DNA of 64,000 nucleotides from Achromobacter ruhlandii (lineage in GTDB: Bacteria > Pseudomonadota > Gammaproteobacteria > Burkholderiales > Burkholderiaceae_B). Positions 25,851 to 34,288 of this stretch are shown in pieces. Location of the stretch: assembly GCF_902859695.1 (NCBI RefSeq), contig NZ_CADIJL010000002.1, forward strand, positions 310,001-374,000. Direction: 5' to 3'. The stretch's first letter is position 1. Every line of letters begins with the position of its first letter. A program made the position numbers and the translations under genes. Under the pieces are notes generated by a model. It saw only the letters and a program-made list of their open reading frames with translations. It made no database searches and had not been told where the DNA came from.

Positions 25851-26177
25851 TCAGTCGGTGCCCGGAAACGCATCCACCCACTTGACCGTCACGTCGGGGA
25901 ACGCGTCCACGAACTGGATCTTGAAGTCCGGGAAGGCATCGACGATCTTCCATTCGCCGCAGCGGTCGGCGAAGGCGCTGACTTTCTTCACCCGGATATC
26001 GGCGAAGGCGTCGACCACCTTGACGCGGATGTCGGGAAACGCGCTGACGATCTTGACCTTGCCGCGCAGCGGAATGCCTTTGTAGGTGCAGCTGCTTTTG
26101 TCGACATCACCGGCCTGGGCGGTGAAAGCGGCGCCCAGCAGGGCGCAGGCGAGAAGGGCGTGGGGCAGAGCGCGCAT
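25851..26177 (-). CDS. Small secreted repeat protein, probable 7(1) septoil-knot domain
   Basis: A 108-aa protein: a signal peptide (cleavage after AQA near residue 22), then SSCTYKGIPLRGKVKIVSAFPD and successive roughly 10-residue units with the core V-(D/S)-A-F-(P/A)-D. Six AF units are visible: SAFPD, DAFAD, SAFAD, DAFPD, DAFPD and DAFPG. The Cys near the N-terminus and the one in ADRCGEW could form a disulfide. The repeat pattern and CTYKGIPL start fit the family named for its predicted 7(1) torus-knot fold (septoil knot, Pfam Septknot, from memory). Function is unknown. It is convergent with the duplicated-domain lipoprotein, whose stop is 15 bp away. Confidence 0.75.
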   Translation of the reverse strand: MRALPHALLACALLGAAFTAQAGDVDKSSCTYKGIPLRGKVKIVSAFPDIRVKVVDAFADIRVKKVSAFADRCGEWKIVDAFPDFKIQFVDAFPDVTVKWVDAFPGTD

Positions 26178-26275
26178 GAGCGGTGTCTTTTCAAAGCCGG
26201 GCCAGGCCGGCGGGCGGGGGGATTATGCCCGAGTCCGCCGCCGTGCCATGCGCGTCTGCTGGGGTACGGTCTTGC

Positions 26276-27799
26276 CTATACCGCCGAAACTTCGGCCGCC
26301 GACGGTCCCCGTGCCACCCCCGGCGGCGCCGTCACGATCGACGTCAGCGCCGGCTCCGCCGCCTTCAGCCCCGCCAGGTCCGGCCGCGGCCGCCGCAGTT
26401 CCTCATTGCCCGCGAACGCCGACTCCATCCCCTGCGCCGCCGCCAGCACCTCGCGATCGCCCCGGAACCGTCCCACGATCTGCAACCCGAACGGCATCCC
26501 CTGGTGATCCCGCCCGCAAGGCAGCGTCAGCGCCGGATGCGTGGTCAGCGTGATCACATACGTCAGCGCCAGCCAGCGGTAATAGTTCTCCTGACGCTTG
26601 CCGTTGATGGCCTCGGCATACAGCTGCGTCCACGGGAACGGCGACACCGGCGTGGTGGGCGACAGGATCAGGTCGTAGTCGTCGAAGGCGCGCTGGAAGC
26701 GCTTGATGAGGCGGGTCTGCTCGGCCTGCGCCCAGGCGCAGTCCTTCAGGCTCATGGCCGCGCCCATCTCAAAATTGGCGCGGGGGTTGGGGCCGAGGCT
26801 GGCCGGGTCTTTCTCGTAGGCCTCGCGCATGCCGGCCACGAAGGCTTCGGCGCGCAGCACGTCGAAGCAGCGGTGGGCCTCGCCGAAGTCGATCTCGATG
26901 GGATCGCAGGCCGCGAACAGGTGGCGCATGGCGGCGATCTTGGCGCGGAAGGTGGCGCGGATGCCGTCGTCCACGTCGCACAGCCCGAAGTCTTCCGTAT
27001 AGGCCACGCGCAGGCGGCCCAGGTCGGCGTTGCCTGGCGCCAGGAACTGCAGCGGATCGAGCGGATAGCTCAGCGGGTCGCCGGCGTCCGGGCCGGCGCT
27101 GGCGGCCATCTGCAGGCAGGCGTCGGCCACCGTGCGGCCCATCGGGCCGACCACCGAGATCGGCGTCCAGCCCAGCGGCTTGCGCACGCTCGGCACCACG
27201 CCCGGCGACGGCCGGAAGCCGACCACGCCGCACTTGGCGGCGGGGATGCGCAGCGAGCCGCCGGTGTCCGACCCGGTGCACAGCGGGAACAAGTCGCTGG
27301 CCAGCGCGGCGGCCGAGCCGCCCGAGGAGCCGCCGGCGTTCAGGTTCGGGTTGAAGGGATTGCCGGTCGCGCCCCACACCGTGTTGCGCGAATTGGCGCC
27401 CGCGCCCATCTCGGGCACGTTGGTCTTGGCGGCCACGATGGCGCCGGCGTGGCGCAGGCGCGCCACCAGCGTGACGTCCTCGGCGGGCACGTGGTCGCGG
27501 TAAATTGGCGAACCGAAGGTGGTGAGCAGGCCGGCGGTGGGTTCCAGGTCTTTCACGCCCAGCGGCAGGCCGTGCAGCAGGCCCAGCGTGTCGCCGGCCA
27601 TCACCGCCTGTTCGGCGGCGCGCGCCTCGACGCGGGCGCGGTCGAAGGCGGTGGCGGTGACGGCGTTGATGTACGGGTTGACCGCCTCGATGCGTGCAAT
27701 GCACGCCTCCAGCAGTTCCACCGGCGACAGCTGGCGCGCGCCGATCAGGCGCCGCAATTCCACCGCGGATAACGAGACGAGCGAATCGTCCAGGGTCAT
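26276..27799 (-). CDS. Amidase, amidase-signature (AS) family
   Basis: A 507-aa AS-family hydrolase with the Ser-cisSer-Lys triad: Lys83 in GVKDLEP, the GGSSGGSAAALAS loop (cis-Ser about 158-159) and nucleophile Ser182 in GSDTGGSLRIPA. It hydrolyses a carboxamide to acid plus ammonia; the substrate is not predictable. ATG 27799 (MTLDD) is chosen because AAGGAAG lies upstream; a TTG at 27814 is in frame. It follows the Bug gene by 11 bp and closes the dsdA-bug-amidase operon. Its length is typical of AS amidases. Confidence 0.9.
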   Translation of the reverse strand: MTLDDSLVSLSAVELRRLIGARQLSPVELLEACIARIEAVNPYINAVTATAFDRARVEARAAEQAVMAGDTLGLLHGLPLGVKDLEPTAGLLTTFGSPIYRDHVPAEDVTLVARLRHAGAIVAAKTNVPEMGAGANSRNTVWGATGNPFNPNLNAGGSSGGSAAALASDLFPLCTGSDTGGSLRIPAAKCGVVGFRPSPGVVPSVRKPLGWTPISVVGPMGRTVADACLQMAASAGPDAGDPLSYPLDPLQFLAPGNADLGRLRVAYTEDFGLCDVDDGIRATFRAKIAAMRHLFAACDPIEIDFGEAHRCFDVLRAEAFVAGMREAYEKDPASLGPNPRANFEMGAAMSLKDCAWAQAEQTRLIKRFQRAFDDYDLILSPTTPVSPFPWTQLYAEAINGKRQENYYRWLALTYVITLTTHPALTLPCGRDHQGMPFGLQIVGRFRGDREVLAAAQGMESAFAGNEELRRPRPDLAGLKAAEPALTSIVTAPPGVARGPSAAEVSAV

Positions 27800-27810
27800 G
27801 AGTGCTTCCT

Positions 27811-28797
27811 TCAATCGATCTTGATGTTGGCGCGCTGCGCGACGTCGCGCATCTGCGGCAGTTCCTTCTGGATCAGCGCTTCGCCCTCGGCGGCGCTGGA
27901 GAAGGCCGCCTCGAAGCCTTGGGCTTCCAGACTCTTGCGCACGTCGGGCGATTCGACCGTGGCGCGCAGGGCGGTTTCCAGTTTGGCCTTGACGTCCGCT
28001 GGCAGGCCGCGCGGCGCGGTGAACATCAGCCAGGTGTCCATGGCCACCGACGGATAGCCTTGTTCGGCGAAGGTCGGCACGTCGGGCAGGAAGGCCGAGC
28101 GGGTCGGGGCCGACACCGCCAGCACGCGCACCTTGCCCAGCTTGCTCTGCGGCAGCGCGGCCGCCACGGTGTCGACCGAGAACGGAATCTGGCCGCCGAT
28201 CAGGTCGGTCATGGCCGGCGCGCTGCCCTTGTAGGGGACGTGGATCATCTTGATGCCGGCGGCGGCCAGGAAGGCCTCGCCGACGAAATGCGCGGTGGTG
28301 CCGGCGCCGAACGAGCCGTAGGCGGGCGGTTCCTTCTCGCGCGCCTTGGCGTAGGCCACCAGTTCCTTCAAGTCCTTGACCGGCACCTGCGGATTGGCCA
28401 GCAAGGCCAGCCCGGTGCGGCCCACGATGCCGAGCGGCTCGAAGCTCTTGACCGGGTCATACGGCAGCTTGGCCTGGATCGCGGGGTTGACCGTGAAGGT
28501 GGTGCCCGAGCTGACCAGCAGCGTGTAGCCATCGGGCGCGGCCTTGGCGACGTAGCCGGCGCCGATCGCGGTGCCGGCGCCCGCGCGGTTCTCCACCACC
28601 ACCGTCTGGCCCAGTTCCTGGCCGAGCTTCTGCGCGATGACGCGGCCGAGCACGTCGGTCGCGCCGCCGGGCGGAAATGGCACCACCAGCGTGATGGGGC
28701 GGGTCGGATAGCCGGTCTGGGCGCTGGCCGGGGCGGGGGCGGCAAGGGCGCCCGCCAGGGTGACACCAAGGGCAAACAAGGCAGTCTTCATGGTCAT
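27811..28797 (-). CDS. Bug-type tripartite tricarboxylate transporter substrate-binding protein
   Basis: A 328-aa periplasmic binding protein with a signal peptide ending SAQT and the Bug signatures [23 protein letters not shown] and [15 protein letters not shown] near the N-terminus. [22 protein letters not shown] lies in the middle. Bug proteins bind small carboxylates or amides for TctAB-like permeases, and no tctA or tctB gene is in this window. It overlaps the dsdA stop by four bases (ATGA), so ligand capture is co-produced with a D-serine dehydratase-like enzyme and an amidase. Confidence 0.9.
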   Translation of the reverse strand: MTMKTALFALGVTLAGALAAPAPASAQTGYPTRPITLVVPFPPGGATDVLGRVIAQKLGQELGQTVVVENRAGAGTAIGAGYVAKAAPDGYTLLVSSGTTFTVNPAIQAKLPYDPVKSFEPLGIVGRTGLALLANPQVPVKDLKELVAYAKAREKEPPAYGSFGAGTTAHFVGEAFLAAAGIKMIHVPYKGSAPAMTDLIGGQIPFSVDTVAAALPQSKLGKVRVLAVSAPTRSAFLPDVPTFAEQGYPSVAMDTWLMFTAPRGLPADVKAKLETALRATVESPDVRKSLEAQGFEAAFSSAAEGEALIQKELPQMRDVAQRANIKID

Positions 28798-30197
28798 GCT
28801 CGACGAGAGAGGTGGAAGGACGGCGCGTCGGTGGGCGCCTGGGCGGCGGCCGCGAGTCGTTGCCCGCGGCTCAGGAATCGGTCGTACTCTTCGGCCGGCA
28901 CATACAGCCCGCCGGTGGTCCAGGCCAGATGCGTGGCGCGCGTCAGATGCGGCAGCAGGCCGCGCTGGCGCAGCCACTGCTGCCCGGCCGGGCTGCCCAG
29001 CAAGTGGCGCGGCCCGGAAAACCCGGCCGCCGCCGACGGCTCGATGCGCAGGCCCTCGCTGTCGTGCAGCCGCGCCAGATCGCCGTACAGGGTGTCGTCG
29101 GCGACGGTGTAGACGCCGGCCAGCGACTGGCCGACGGCGGCATAGGCCAGGTCGGAGGCGCGCGGCACCGCCAGGCCGTCGGCCTCGGTCTGGTTGGTCA
29201 GGCCGATGTCGTAGACCGACGGCGGCACCGGCACGCCGGGCAACTGGCCATGGCCGGCCATCATGCGCAGCAAGAAGCAAGGCGACTGCACCGGTTCGGC
29301 AAAGAAGCAATGCGCGTGCGCGCCGTACAGCAGCGACAGGCCGAAGGCGATGCCACCCGGCGCGCCGCCCACGCCGCAGGGCAGGTAGACGAACAGCGGA
29401 TGCTCGGCATCGACCACGATGCCGGCCTGCGCGATCTGGTCGCGCAGCCGCAGCGCCGCCGCCGCGTAGCCCAGGAACAGCGAGGCCGAGCGCTCGTCGT
29501 CGACGAAGTAGCCGCGCGGGTCGGCCTGGACCTGGCGGCGGCCGGCGGCCACGGCCTTTTCGTAATCGCCGGGGTGTTCCACCACCTCGACGCCCCGGGC
29601 GCGCAGGCGCGCCTTCTTCCATGCCTTGGCGTCGGCCGACATGTGCACGGCGGCGCGAAAACCCAGCGCCGAAGCGATCACGCCGATCGACAGGCCCAGG
29701 TTGCCGGTCGATCCGACGGCCACCTGGTATTGCGCGAAACAGGCGCGGGCCGCGGGCGCGGCGAGCTTGCGGTAATCCTCGCCGGGCGCGACCAGGCCTT
29801 GCGCCCACGCCAGCTTCTCGGCGAATTCCAGCACCTCATGAATGCCGCCCCGCGCCTTGATCGAACCGGCCACCGGCAACGCGTGGTCGGCCTTGATCCA
29901 CAGGCGTCCGCCATCCGGCGCCAGGCCCAGCGCCTGCTGCATGGCGGCGGCCTGGCGCAGCGGCGACTCGATCACGCCGGCCGAGACTTCCAGTTCGGGG
30001 AACAACTGCGCCAGCAACGGCGCGAAGCGCGTGAAGCGGTCGTGGGCCGCCTGCACGTCGGCCAGGCCGAAGGGGACGCCGGTGTCGGCCGCGCCGCCAT
30101 CGGGGCGGGTCCACAGCAGCGGTTGCGCGGCGCGCAACGCCTGCAATGAAAAAGCGGGAACGGAAGCCTGGGACGGGGTCATGCCTGCGTGTTCCAT
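28794..30197 (-). CDS. dsdA: D-serine dehydratase (D-serine ammonia-lyase)
   Basis: A 467-aa fold-type II PLP enzyme that converts D-serine to pyruvate and ammonia. The PLP lysine lies in [16 protein letters not shown] (Lys114 from the ATG at 30197), the phosphate loop in [12 protein letters not shown], and the C-terminal half shows [15 protein letters not shown]. The N-terminal [12 protein letters not shown] matches DsdA. ATG 30182 is an equally plausible start. It is first in an operon with a Bug protein and an amidase and divergent from a LysR regulator, a DsdC-like arrangement. That suggests D-serine or a D-seryl amide is the inducer. Confidence 0.9.
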   Translation of the reverse strand: MEHAGMTPSQASVPAFSLQALRAAQPLLWTRPDGGAADTGVPFGLADVQAAHDRFTRFAPLLAQLFPELEVSAGVIESPLRQAAAMQQALGLAPDGGRLWIKADHALPVAGSIKARGGIHEVLEFAEKLAWAQGLVAPGEDYRKLAAPAARACFAQYQVAVGSTGNLGLSIGVIASALGFRAAVHMSADAKAWKKARLRARGVEVVEHPGDYEKAVAAGRRQVQADPRGYFVDDERSASLFLGYAAAALRLRDQIAQAGIVVDAEHPLFVYLPCGVGGAPGGIAFGLSLLYGAHAHCFFAEPVQSPCFLLRMMAGHGQLPGVPVPPSVYDIGLTNQTEADGLAVPRASDLAYAAVGQSLAGVYTVADDTLYGDLARLHDSEGLRIEPSAAAGFSGPRHLLGSPAGQQWLRQRGLLPHLTRATHLAWTTGGLYVPAEEYDRFLSRGQRLAAAAQAPTDAPSFHLSRRA

Positions 30198-30305
30198 AGA
30201 GGGAGCGTCATGCAACGGTCACATCCTAGGCGGGGGCTCCGTATTGCGGCAATATGAATTGCTAGAATCATTCATTGCGTTTTACGCAAACCAAGGGCAA
30301 ACCCG
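30198..30305. promoter_or_regulatory. Divergent dsdA / lysR operator region
   Basis: Two palindromes occur in this 108-bp gap: ATTGCGGCAAT at 30243-30253 and TTGCGTTTTACGCAA at 30275-30289. The second has the T-N11-A geometry of LysR-type sites. They probably bind the divergent LysR protein and set both promoters. Confidence 0.6.
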
Positions 30306-31265
30306 ATGAACCCGCAAATCCTGCAGGAAATGGCCGTGCGCTACTTCCTGGAAGTGGCGCGCTGCGGCTCCGTCAGCGTCGCGGCGGAGCGGCTGGACGT
30401 GGCGCCGTCCGCGGTCAGCCGCCAGATCGCCCGGCTCGAACGCGAATTGGGCACCCTGCTGTTCGAGCGCCGCTCGCGCGGCATGGCGCTCAACGCCGCC
30501 GGCGAACTGCTGGCCGCCCACGCCAAGCGCGCGCACCAGGACGTGGAGCGCGTTGCCGGAGAGATCATGGGCCTGCGTGGCTTGCGCCAGGGGCTGGTGC
30601 GGGTGGTCTGCACCGAAGGCTTCGCGCATGACTTCCTGCCGGCCGCCATCGCCGTTTTCCGCCGGCAATACGCCGGCATCCGTTTTTCGCTGGACGTGTG
30701 CTCGCAGCGCGAGGTGCCCGTCCGGGTGCGGGACGGCACGGCCGATATCGGCGTCACGCTCAGCCTGACCTCGCACCATGACGTACGGGTCGAGCTGCGC
30801 ATGCCGGCGCCGGTGCGCGCGGTGGTGGCGCCCGACCATCCGCTGGCGGGCCGGTCCGAGGTATCGCTGGCCCAGTTGATGGCCTATCCGCTGGCCTTGC
30901 CCGATGCCGATTCGACGCTGCGGCAACTGATCGACATCAGCTGCAGCCGCCAGCAGTTGTCATGCGAACCGATGTTCTCCAGCCGCAGCGTCGACGCGCT
31001 GGTGGCGTTCGCGGGGGCGGGCGGCGGCGTGGCGTTCTGCGGCGAACTGGCGATCCGTTATCGCCTGCGCGCCGGGCAGGTGGTGGCCCTGCCGCTGCGC
31101 GACCGCGAAATGAACGAACGCCACTTCGAGGTGCAGACGCTGGCCGGACGCGTGCTGCCCGAGGCGGCCAAGGCCTTCATCGCCAGCCTGCGCGCGCAAC
31201 TGCAAGCGGACGGCGGCGCGGCGCCGGCGCGTTGGCGGGAGAGCGGCGCGGCGCCCGCGCCTTAG
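30306..31265 (+). CDS. LysR-family regulator, divergent from dsdA
   Basis: A 319-aa LTTR. Its N-terminal HTH (AVRYFLEVARCGSVSVAAE, then LDVAPSAVSRQIARLERELG) is followed by an effector domain with VRVVCTEGFAHDFLPAAIAVFR. The Ala/Pro-rich C-terminal tail (GGAAPARWRESGAAPAP) is encoded by the first units of a 30-bp tandem repeat that continues past the stop codon. It presumably senses D-serine or a related ligand and activates the dsdA-bug-amidase operon. It may correspond functionally to DsdC. Confidence 0.85.
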   Translation: MNPQILQEMAVRYFLEVARCGSVSVAAERLDVAPSAVSRQIARLERELGTLLFERRSRGMALNAAGELLAAHAKRAHQDVERVAGEIMGLRGLRQGLVRVVCTEGFAHDFLPAAIAVFRRQYAGIRFSLDVCSQREVPVRVRDGTADIGVTLSLTSHHDVRVELRMPAPVRAVVAPDHPLAGRSEVSLAQLMAYPLALPDADSTLRQLIDISCSRQQLSCEPMFSSRSVDALVAFAGAGGGVAFCGELAIRYRLRAGQVVALPLRDREMNERHFEVQTLAGRVLPEAAKAFIASLRAQLQADGGAAPARWRESGAAPAP

Positions 31266-31355
31266 CGGAAGCGGGGCGCGGCGCCCGCGCCTTTATTGGG
31301 AGAGCGGTGCGACGCCCGCGCATTTAGTGCGAAAGCGGCGCGACACCAGCGCCTT
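31210..31355. repeat. Degenerate ~30-bp tandem repeat across two gene ends
   Basis: About five imperfect copies of a unit close to GAGCGGCGCGGCGCCCGCGC plus CTTA start near 31210, 31239, 31267, 31300 and 31330. The array begins inside the 3' end of the lysR gene and ends inside the 3' end of the convergent hypothetical gene at 31324. Confidence 0.7.
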
Positions 31356-31641
31356 GGCGCGGCGTCGCGATCATGCCGGCCTGGCGCGCGGCCAGCCAGG
31401 CGCGGCCCTTGGGCGTCAGCGTGGCCACGGCGGCCCCAGCGTCGCCGGCAGATCGGCGCGCCAGGTCCACCAGGCCGTTGCTGGTGGCGTCTTCCCAGGC
31501 CGACAGGCGCGGACACGAGGTGCGCCACGCCTCCATGATGTCGGCATAGGTGCGAGGGCGCTCGGCAACCCAGATCAGGAACTGCGTCAGGTTGCCCAAT
31601 TGCGAGGCGCTGGCCTCGATGGCGGGGGTGTCGTCGGACAT
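31324..31641 (-). CDS. Small hypothetical protein, possibly winged-helix
   Basis: A 105-aa protein starting MSDDTPAIEAS (ATG 31641). The central part (LTQFLIWVAERPRTYADIMEAWRTSCP) and a following GLVDLARR ... VATLTPKGRAWLAAR resemble a helix-turn-helix with a terminal wing, as in small MarR/PadR-like proteins, but this is weak. The C-terminus is encoded by copies of the 30-bp repeat. Function is unknown. Confidence 0.55.
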   Translation of the reverse strand: MSDDTPAIEASASQLGNLTQFLIWVAERPRTYADIMEAWRTSCPRLSAWEDATSNGLVDLARRSAGDAGAAVATLTPKGRAWLAARQAGMIATPRQGAGVAPLSH

Positions 31642-31791
31642 GGCGGGCTCCAGGCGCGAAGGGCTGGTTTTCACGATACTCCCGCGCCAGCGCCGCGGCC
31701 AGTTCCGAACAGGCCTGTTCCCTGGCCAGTCCCGCGCGCATCCCGCGCCCACGGCCAGCAACGGCCATTGGCGGCCACCAGCGCCACGCGC

Positions 31792-32001
31792 TCAGGCGAC
31801 CCGTGTCACGCTGTCGCCCGGCCGCGCCATCTCGTGATACAGGTCGTCCAGGTACGCCGCCAATTCGTCTTCCGCGACATCCGCCGGAATGACGATCTCG
31901 CCAGCGCGCACGCGCTTGCCCGCCACGGACTGGTACACGGCCCATTGGCCAGCTTCGCGCTCGATGTCCAGTTGCAGGCGGCGGTAGATGTCGAATCGCA
32001 T
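31792..32001 (-). CDS. Small conserved hypothetical protein
   Basis: A 69-aa protein, MRFDIYRRLQLDIEREAGQW..., with an alternating hydrophobic beta pattern in the first half and an acidic helix (EDELAAYLDDLYHEMA) in the second. Coding potential is good. It resembles short cytoplasmic proteins seen in many proteobacteria, but no function is known to me. It is not clearly co-transcribed with either neighbour. Confidence 0.6.
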   Translation of the reverse strand: MRFDIYRRLQLDIEREAGQWAVYQSVAGKRVRAGEIVIPADVAEDELAAYLDDLYHEMARPGDSVTRVA

Positions 32002-32058
32002 GATCGGCGTGGCGGGATCTCGATGGTGGCGCGCTTGGCGGCCCGGCTCGTGCCGCGC

Positions 32059-32487
32059 TCAGGCAGACGCCGGGCCGATGAGCTTCCTCATCGACGGCGC
32101 CGCATGCAGCGTGTATTGCTCGCGTTCATAGAATGAAATCGCGTCGGGCCGGGCATCCAGGAACACCGCCCCCATGCCGCGAGCGCGGGCATCCGCCTCG
32201 GCGTAGGCCATCAGCGCGCGGCCGGCGCCGCTGCCGCGCACGGCCTCGTCGACCACCAGATCGTCCACATGCAGATGCGGACCGCGCGCCAGCGTGTGCA
32301 CGGGCCGCATGCCCATCACGCCGATCAGCCTGCCGTCGCGGTAGGCGCCGACCAGTTCGTAGCCGCCATGCGATTGCCGCCGCACGCGCTGCAGGAATTC
32401 GGCTTCATCGAGGGCGGTGCGCAATTGGCGGATCAGGGGAAAGGCCTGGGCCCAGGCGGACGGTTCGATTCTGTTGCAGATCACCAT
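32059..32487 (-). CDS. GNAT-family N-acetyltransferase
   Basis: A 142-aa single-domain GNAT. The acetyl-CoA pyrophosphate loop is VRGSGAGRALMAYAEADARARG (R-x-x-G-x-G-type), preceded by the beta-4 strand LHVDDLVVDEA, and the C-terminal AISFYEREQYTLH is the usual motif-B region. It transfers an acetyl group from acetyl-CoA to an unknown amine. It is divergent from the 80-aa gene at 32550. Confidence 0.85.
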   Translation of the reverse strand: MVICNRIEPSAWAQAFPLIRQLRTALDEAEFLQRVRRQSHGGYELVGAYRDGRLIGVMGMRPVHTLARGPHLHVDDLVVDEAVRGSGAGRALMAYAEADARARGMGAVFLDARPDAISFYEREQYTLHAAPSMRKLIGPASA

Positions 32488-32549
32488 GATGTCTCCGGAT
32501 CGTTTGGCGGCAGGCTACCATGGCCCGGCCCCAAAAAAGAGGAGCGGCC

Positions 32550-32792
32550 ATGGAAGAAACATTGAACGGATTTCAGATCACGCGTGGCGCGTTGCAGGTG
32601 CAGGACGGCTACGTGCCGGTCATCGAGGCGCGGGGGCCGGCGCCCGACGGCCGCATCCTGCATGGCGCGGTGGCGGTGACCGAATACGGCGTGTTCGAGG
32701 ATCAGGAAGAGGCCATCAACGCCGGCTGGACGATCGGGGTGCGGTCGATCGTGGCGCGCGCCGATGGGCTATCCATCACGATCGATGCGTGA
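32550..32792 (+). CDS. Small hypothetical protein
   Basis: An 80-aa protein starting at ATG 32550 (MEETLNGF) with GAGGAG a few bases upstream. It is predicted mostly beta, with no signal peptide. The C-terminal GWTIGVRSIVARADGLSITIDA is well conserved-looking. No domain is recognised. Confidence 0.55.
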   Translation: MEETLNGFQITRGALQVQDGYVPVIEARGPAPDGRILHGAVAVTEYGVFEDQEEAINAGWTIGVRSIVARADGLSITIDA

Positions 32793-33140
32793 CGCGGGCA
32801 ATCGCGGCGGATGCGGGTCGATGGCGGAAGATGGCGCTGTAATGGCAGCGAAATGCCGTCGCGCCAAGGGTGCCCGTGGCGGGCACGCCGCCCGTTGGCC
32901 AGGCGCGCAGAGAAAAAAAATCCGGCCCGAAGGCCGGAAAAAATTACAACAACAAGCACAACAGCTCGCCGGCACGAGCCAGTGCGGTGAGAAATTTATC
33001 ATGTATGAGATAAATAACAAGATGTAGTGTCCATAAGATGGACGCTTGATGGCCGATTTCCTCAAATAATGCCCCATTCGAGGGCGTTCCCGCAGAGCGG
33101 GCGGCATCGCCACCTCGTTCGCTCGCCGCGGCCCATCGTC
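32793..33140. other. Gene-free stretch with terminator and short palindrome
   Basis: No protein-coding gene is supported. It holds the terminator at 32912-32945 and a 7-bp inverted repeat (ATTTATC 32994-33000, GATAAAT 33009-33015) in a locally AT-rich patch. Confidence 0.5.
32912..32945 (-). terminator. Intrinsic terminator
   Basis: TCCGGCC-CGAA-GGCCGGA (32921-32938) is a perfect 7-bp stem with a stable tetraloop. Read on the minus strand it is followed by eight U residues, so it most likely ends the transcript of the 2-hydroxyacid dehydrogenase operon after a 200-nt untranslated tail. Confidence 0.75.
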
Positions 33141-34118
33141 TCAAACCACCTGCGTCACCGTCTTGCCTTCGCGGAACCAGCCATCCAGGTTGGCCAGCAT
33201 CAGGTCCGCCATGGCCCGCCGGGTCTCATGCGTGCCGCTGGCGATGTGCGGCAGCATCACCACGTTGTCCATCGCGTTCAAGGCGGCCGGCGTGGCCGGT
33301 TCATGCTCGAACACGTCCAGGCCCGCGCCGGCGATGGCGCCGCTTTGCAGCGCCTGGACCAGCGCGGCTTCGTCGACCACCGTGCCGCGCGCGATGTTGA
33401 TCAGCCAGCCGCGCGGGCCCAGCGCCCGCAACACCTCGCCATTGACCAGGTGGCGCGTGGCGCCGCCGCCCGGCACTGCCAGCACCAGGAAATCGCACTC
33501 GGCCGCCAGCGTCGTGATGTCCGGGCAATAACGGTAGTGCGCCGGCGCGTCCGCGCGCGGCTTGCGGTTGGTGTACAGGATGGGCATATCGAATGCTTCG
33601 GCGCGCCGCGCGATCTGCAGGCCAATATTGCCCAGCCCGACGATGCCGCAGCGCTTGCCGCTCATGCGCGTGCCCAGGCCAAAGCCTTCTTGCGGCCAGC
33701 GGCCGGCGCGCACGAAGCGGTCGGCCTCGGCGATGCGGCGCGAGGCCGCCAGCATCAGCGCCAGCGCGGTGTCCGCCACGCAGGCATCGAGCACGCCCGG
33801 CGTGTTGGTGACCCGCACGTCGCGCGCCTGCGCCGCCGCCAGGTCGATGGTGTCGTAGCCCACCCCGAAACTGAATACGCCTTCCAGCGCCGGCAGCGCG
33901 TCGATCAGCTCGCGCGATGCGCCGAAGCGGCCGCTGGTGGCGATGCCGCGGATCGCCGCGCCGTGGTCGCGCAGCAGCGCCGCCTGGTCGGGGCTTTGCC
34001 ACCAGCGGTGCACGCGGTAGCGCGACTCCAGTTCGGCGGTCAGTTCGGGCAGCAAGGGGCCCACCATCAGCAGGTCGGCGAGGGGCTGGGAAGCAGTCGT
34101 GGTCATGTCGGGTGTCAT
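33141..34118 (-). CDS. D-isomer-specific 2-hydroxyacid dehydrogenase
   Basis: A 325-aa NAD(P)-dependent reductase of the glyoxylate/hydroxypyruvate reductase group. The nucleotide loop is CGIVGLGNIGLQIARRAEAF. The catalytic Arg lies in LINIARGTVVDE, the Glu in the following GLDVFEHEP, and the His in MLPHIASGTHETRRAM. ATG 34118 and ATG 34106 are both possible starts. Its gene follows a Bug-protein gene on the same strand (170-bp gap), suggesting co-expression for uptake and reduction or oxidation of a 2-keto or 2-hydroxy acid. Confidence 0.9.
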   Translation of the reverse strand: MTPDMTTTASQPLADLLMVGPLLPELTAELESRYRVHRWWQSPDQAALLRDHGAAIRGIATSGRFGASRELIDALPALEGVFSFGVGYDTIDLAAAQARDVRVTNTPGVLDACVADTALALMLAASRRIAEADRFVRAGRWPQEGFGLGTRMSGKRCGIVGLGNIGLQIARRAEAFDMPILYTNRKPRADAPAHYRYCPDITTLAAECDFLVLAVPGGGATRHLVNGEVLRALGPRGWLINIARGTVVDEAALVQALQSGAIAGAGLDVFEHEPATPAALNAMDNVVMLPHIASGTHETRRAMADLMLANLDGWFREGKTVTQVV

Positions 34119-34288
34119 GGTTGTTGCAGCGACCCGCGGGCGCGGGATTCGCAAGAAAAGGGGCGGCGGGACGACCGAAGAGGAAAGCCGTCTGCGCCGG
34201 GACGGACTGGGGACAAAAAAAGGCGGTGCGCAATGCAGCGCCCTCGGGGCGCGTCATCGCGTCGTGCGCGGTCGCCGCGCCCGCCCGA

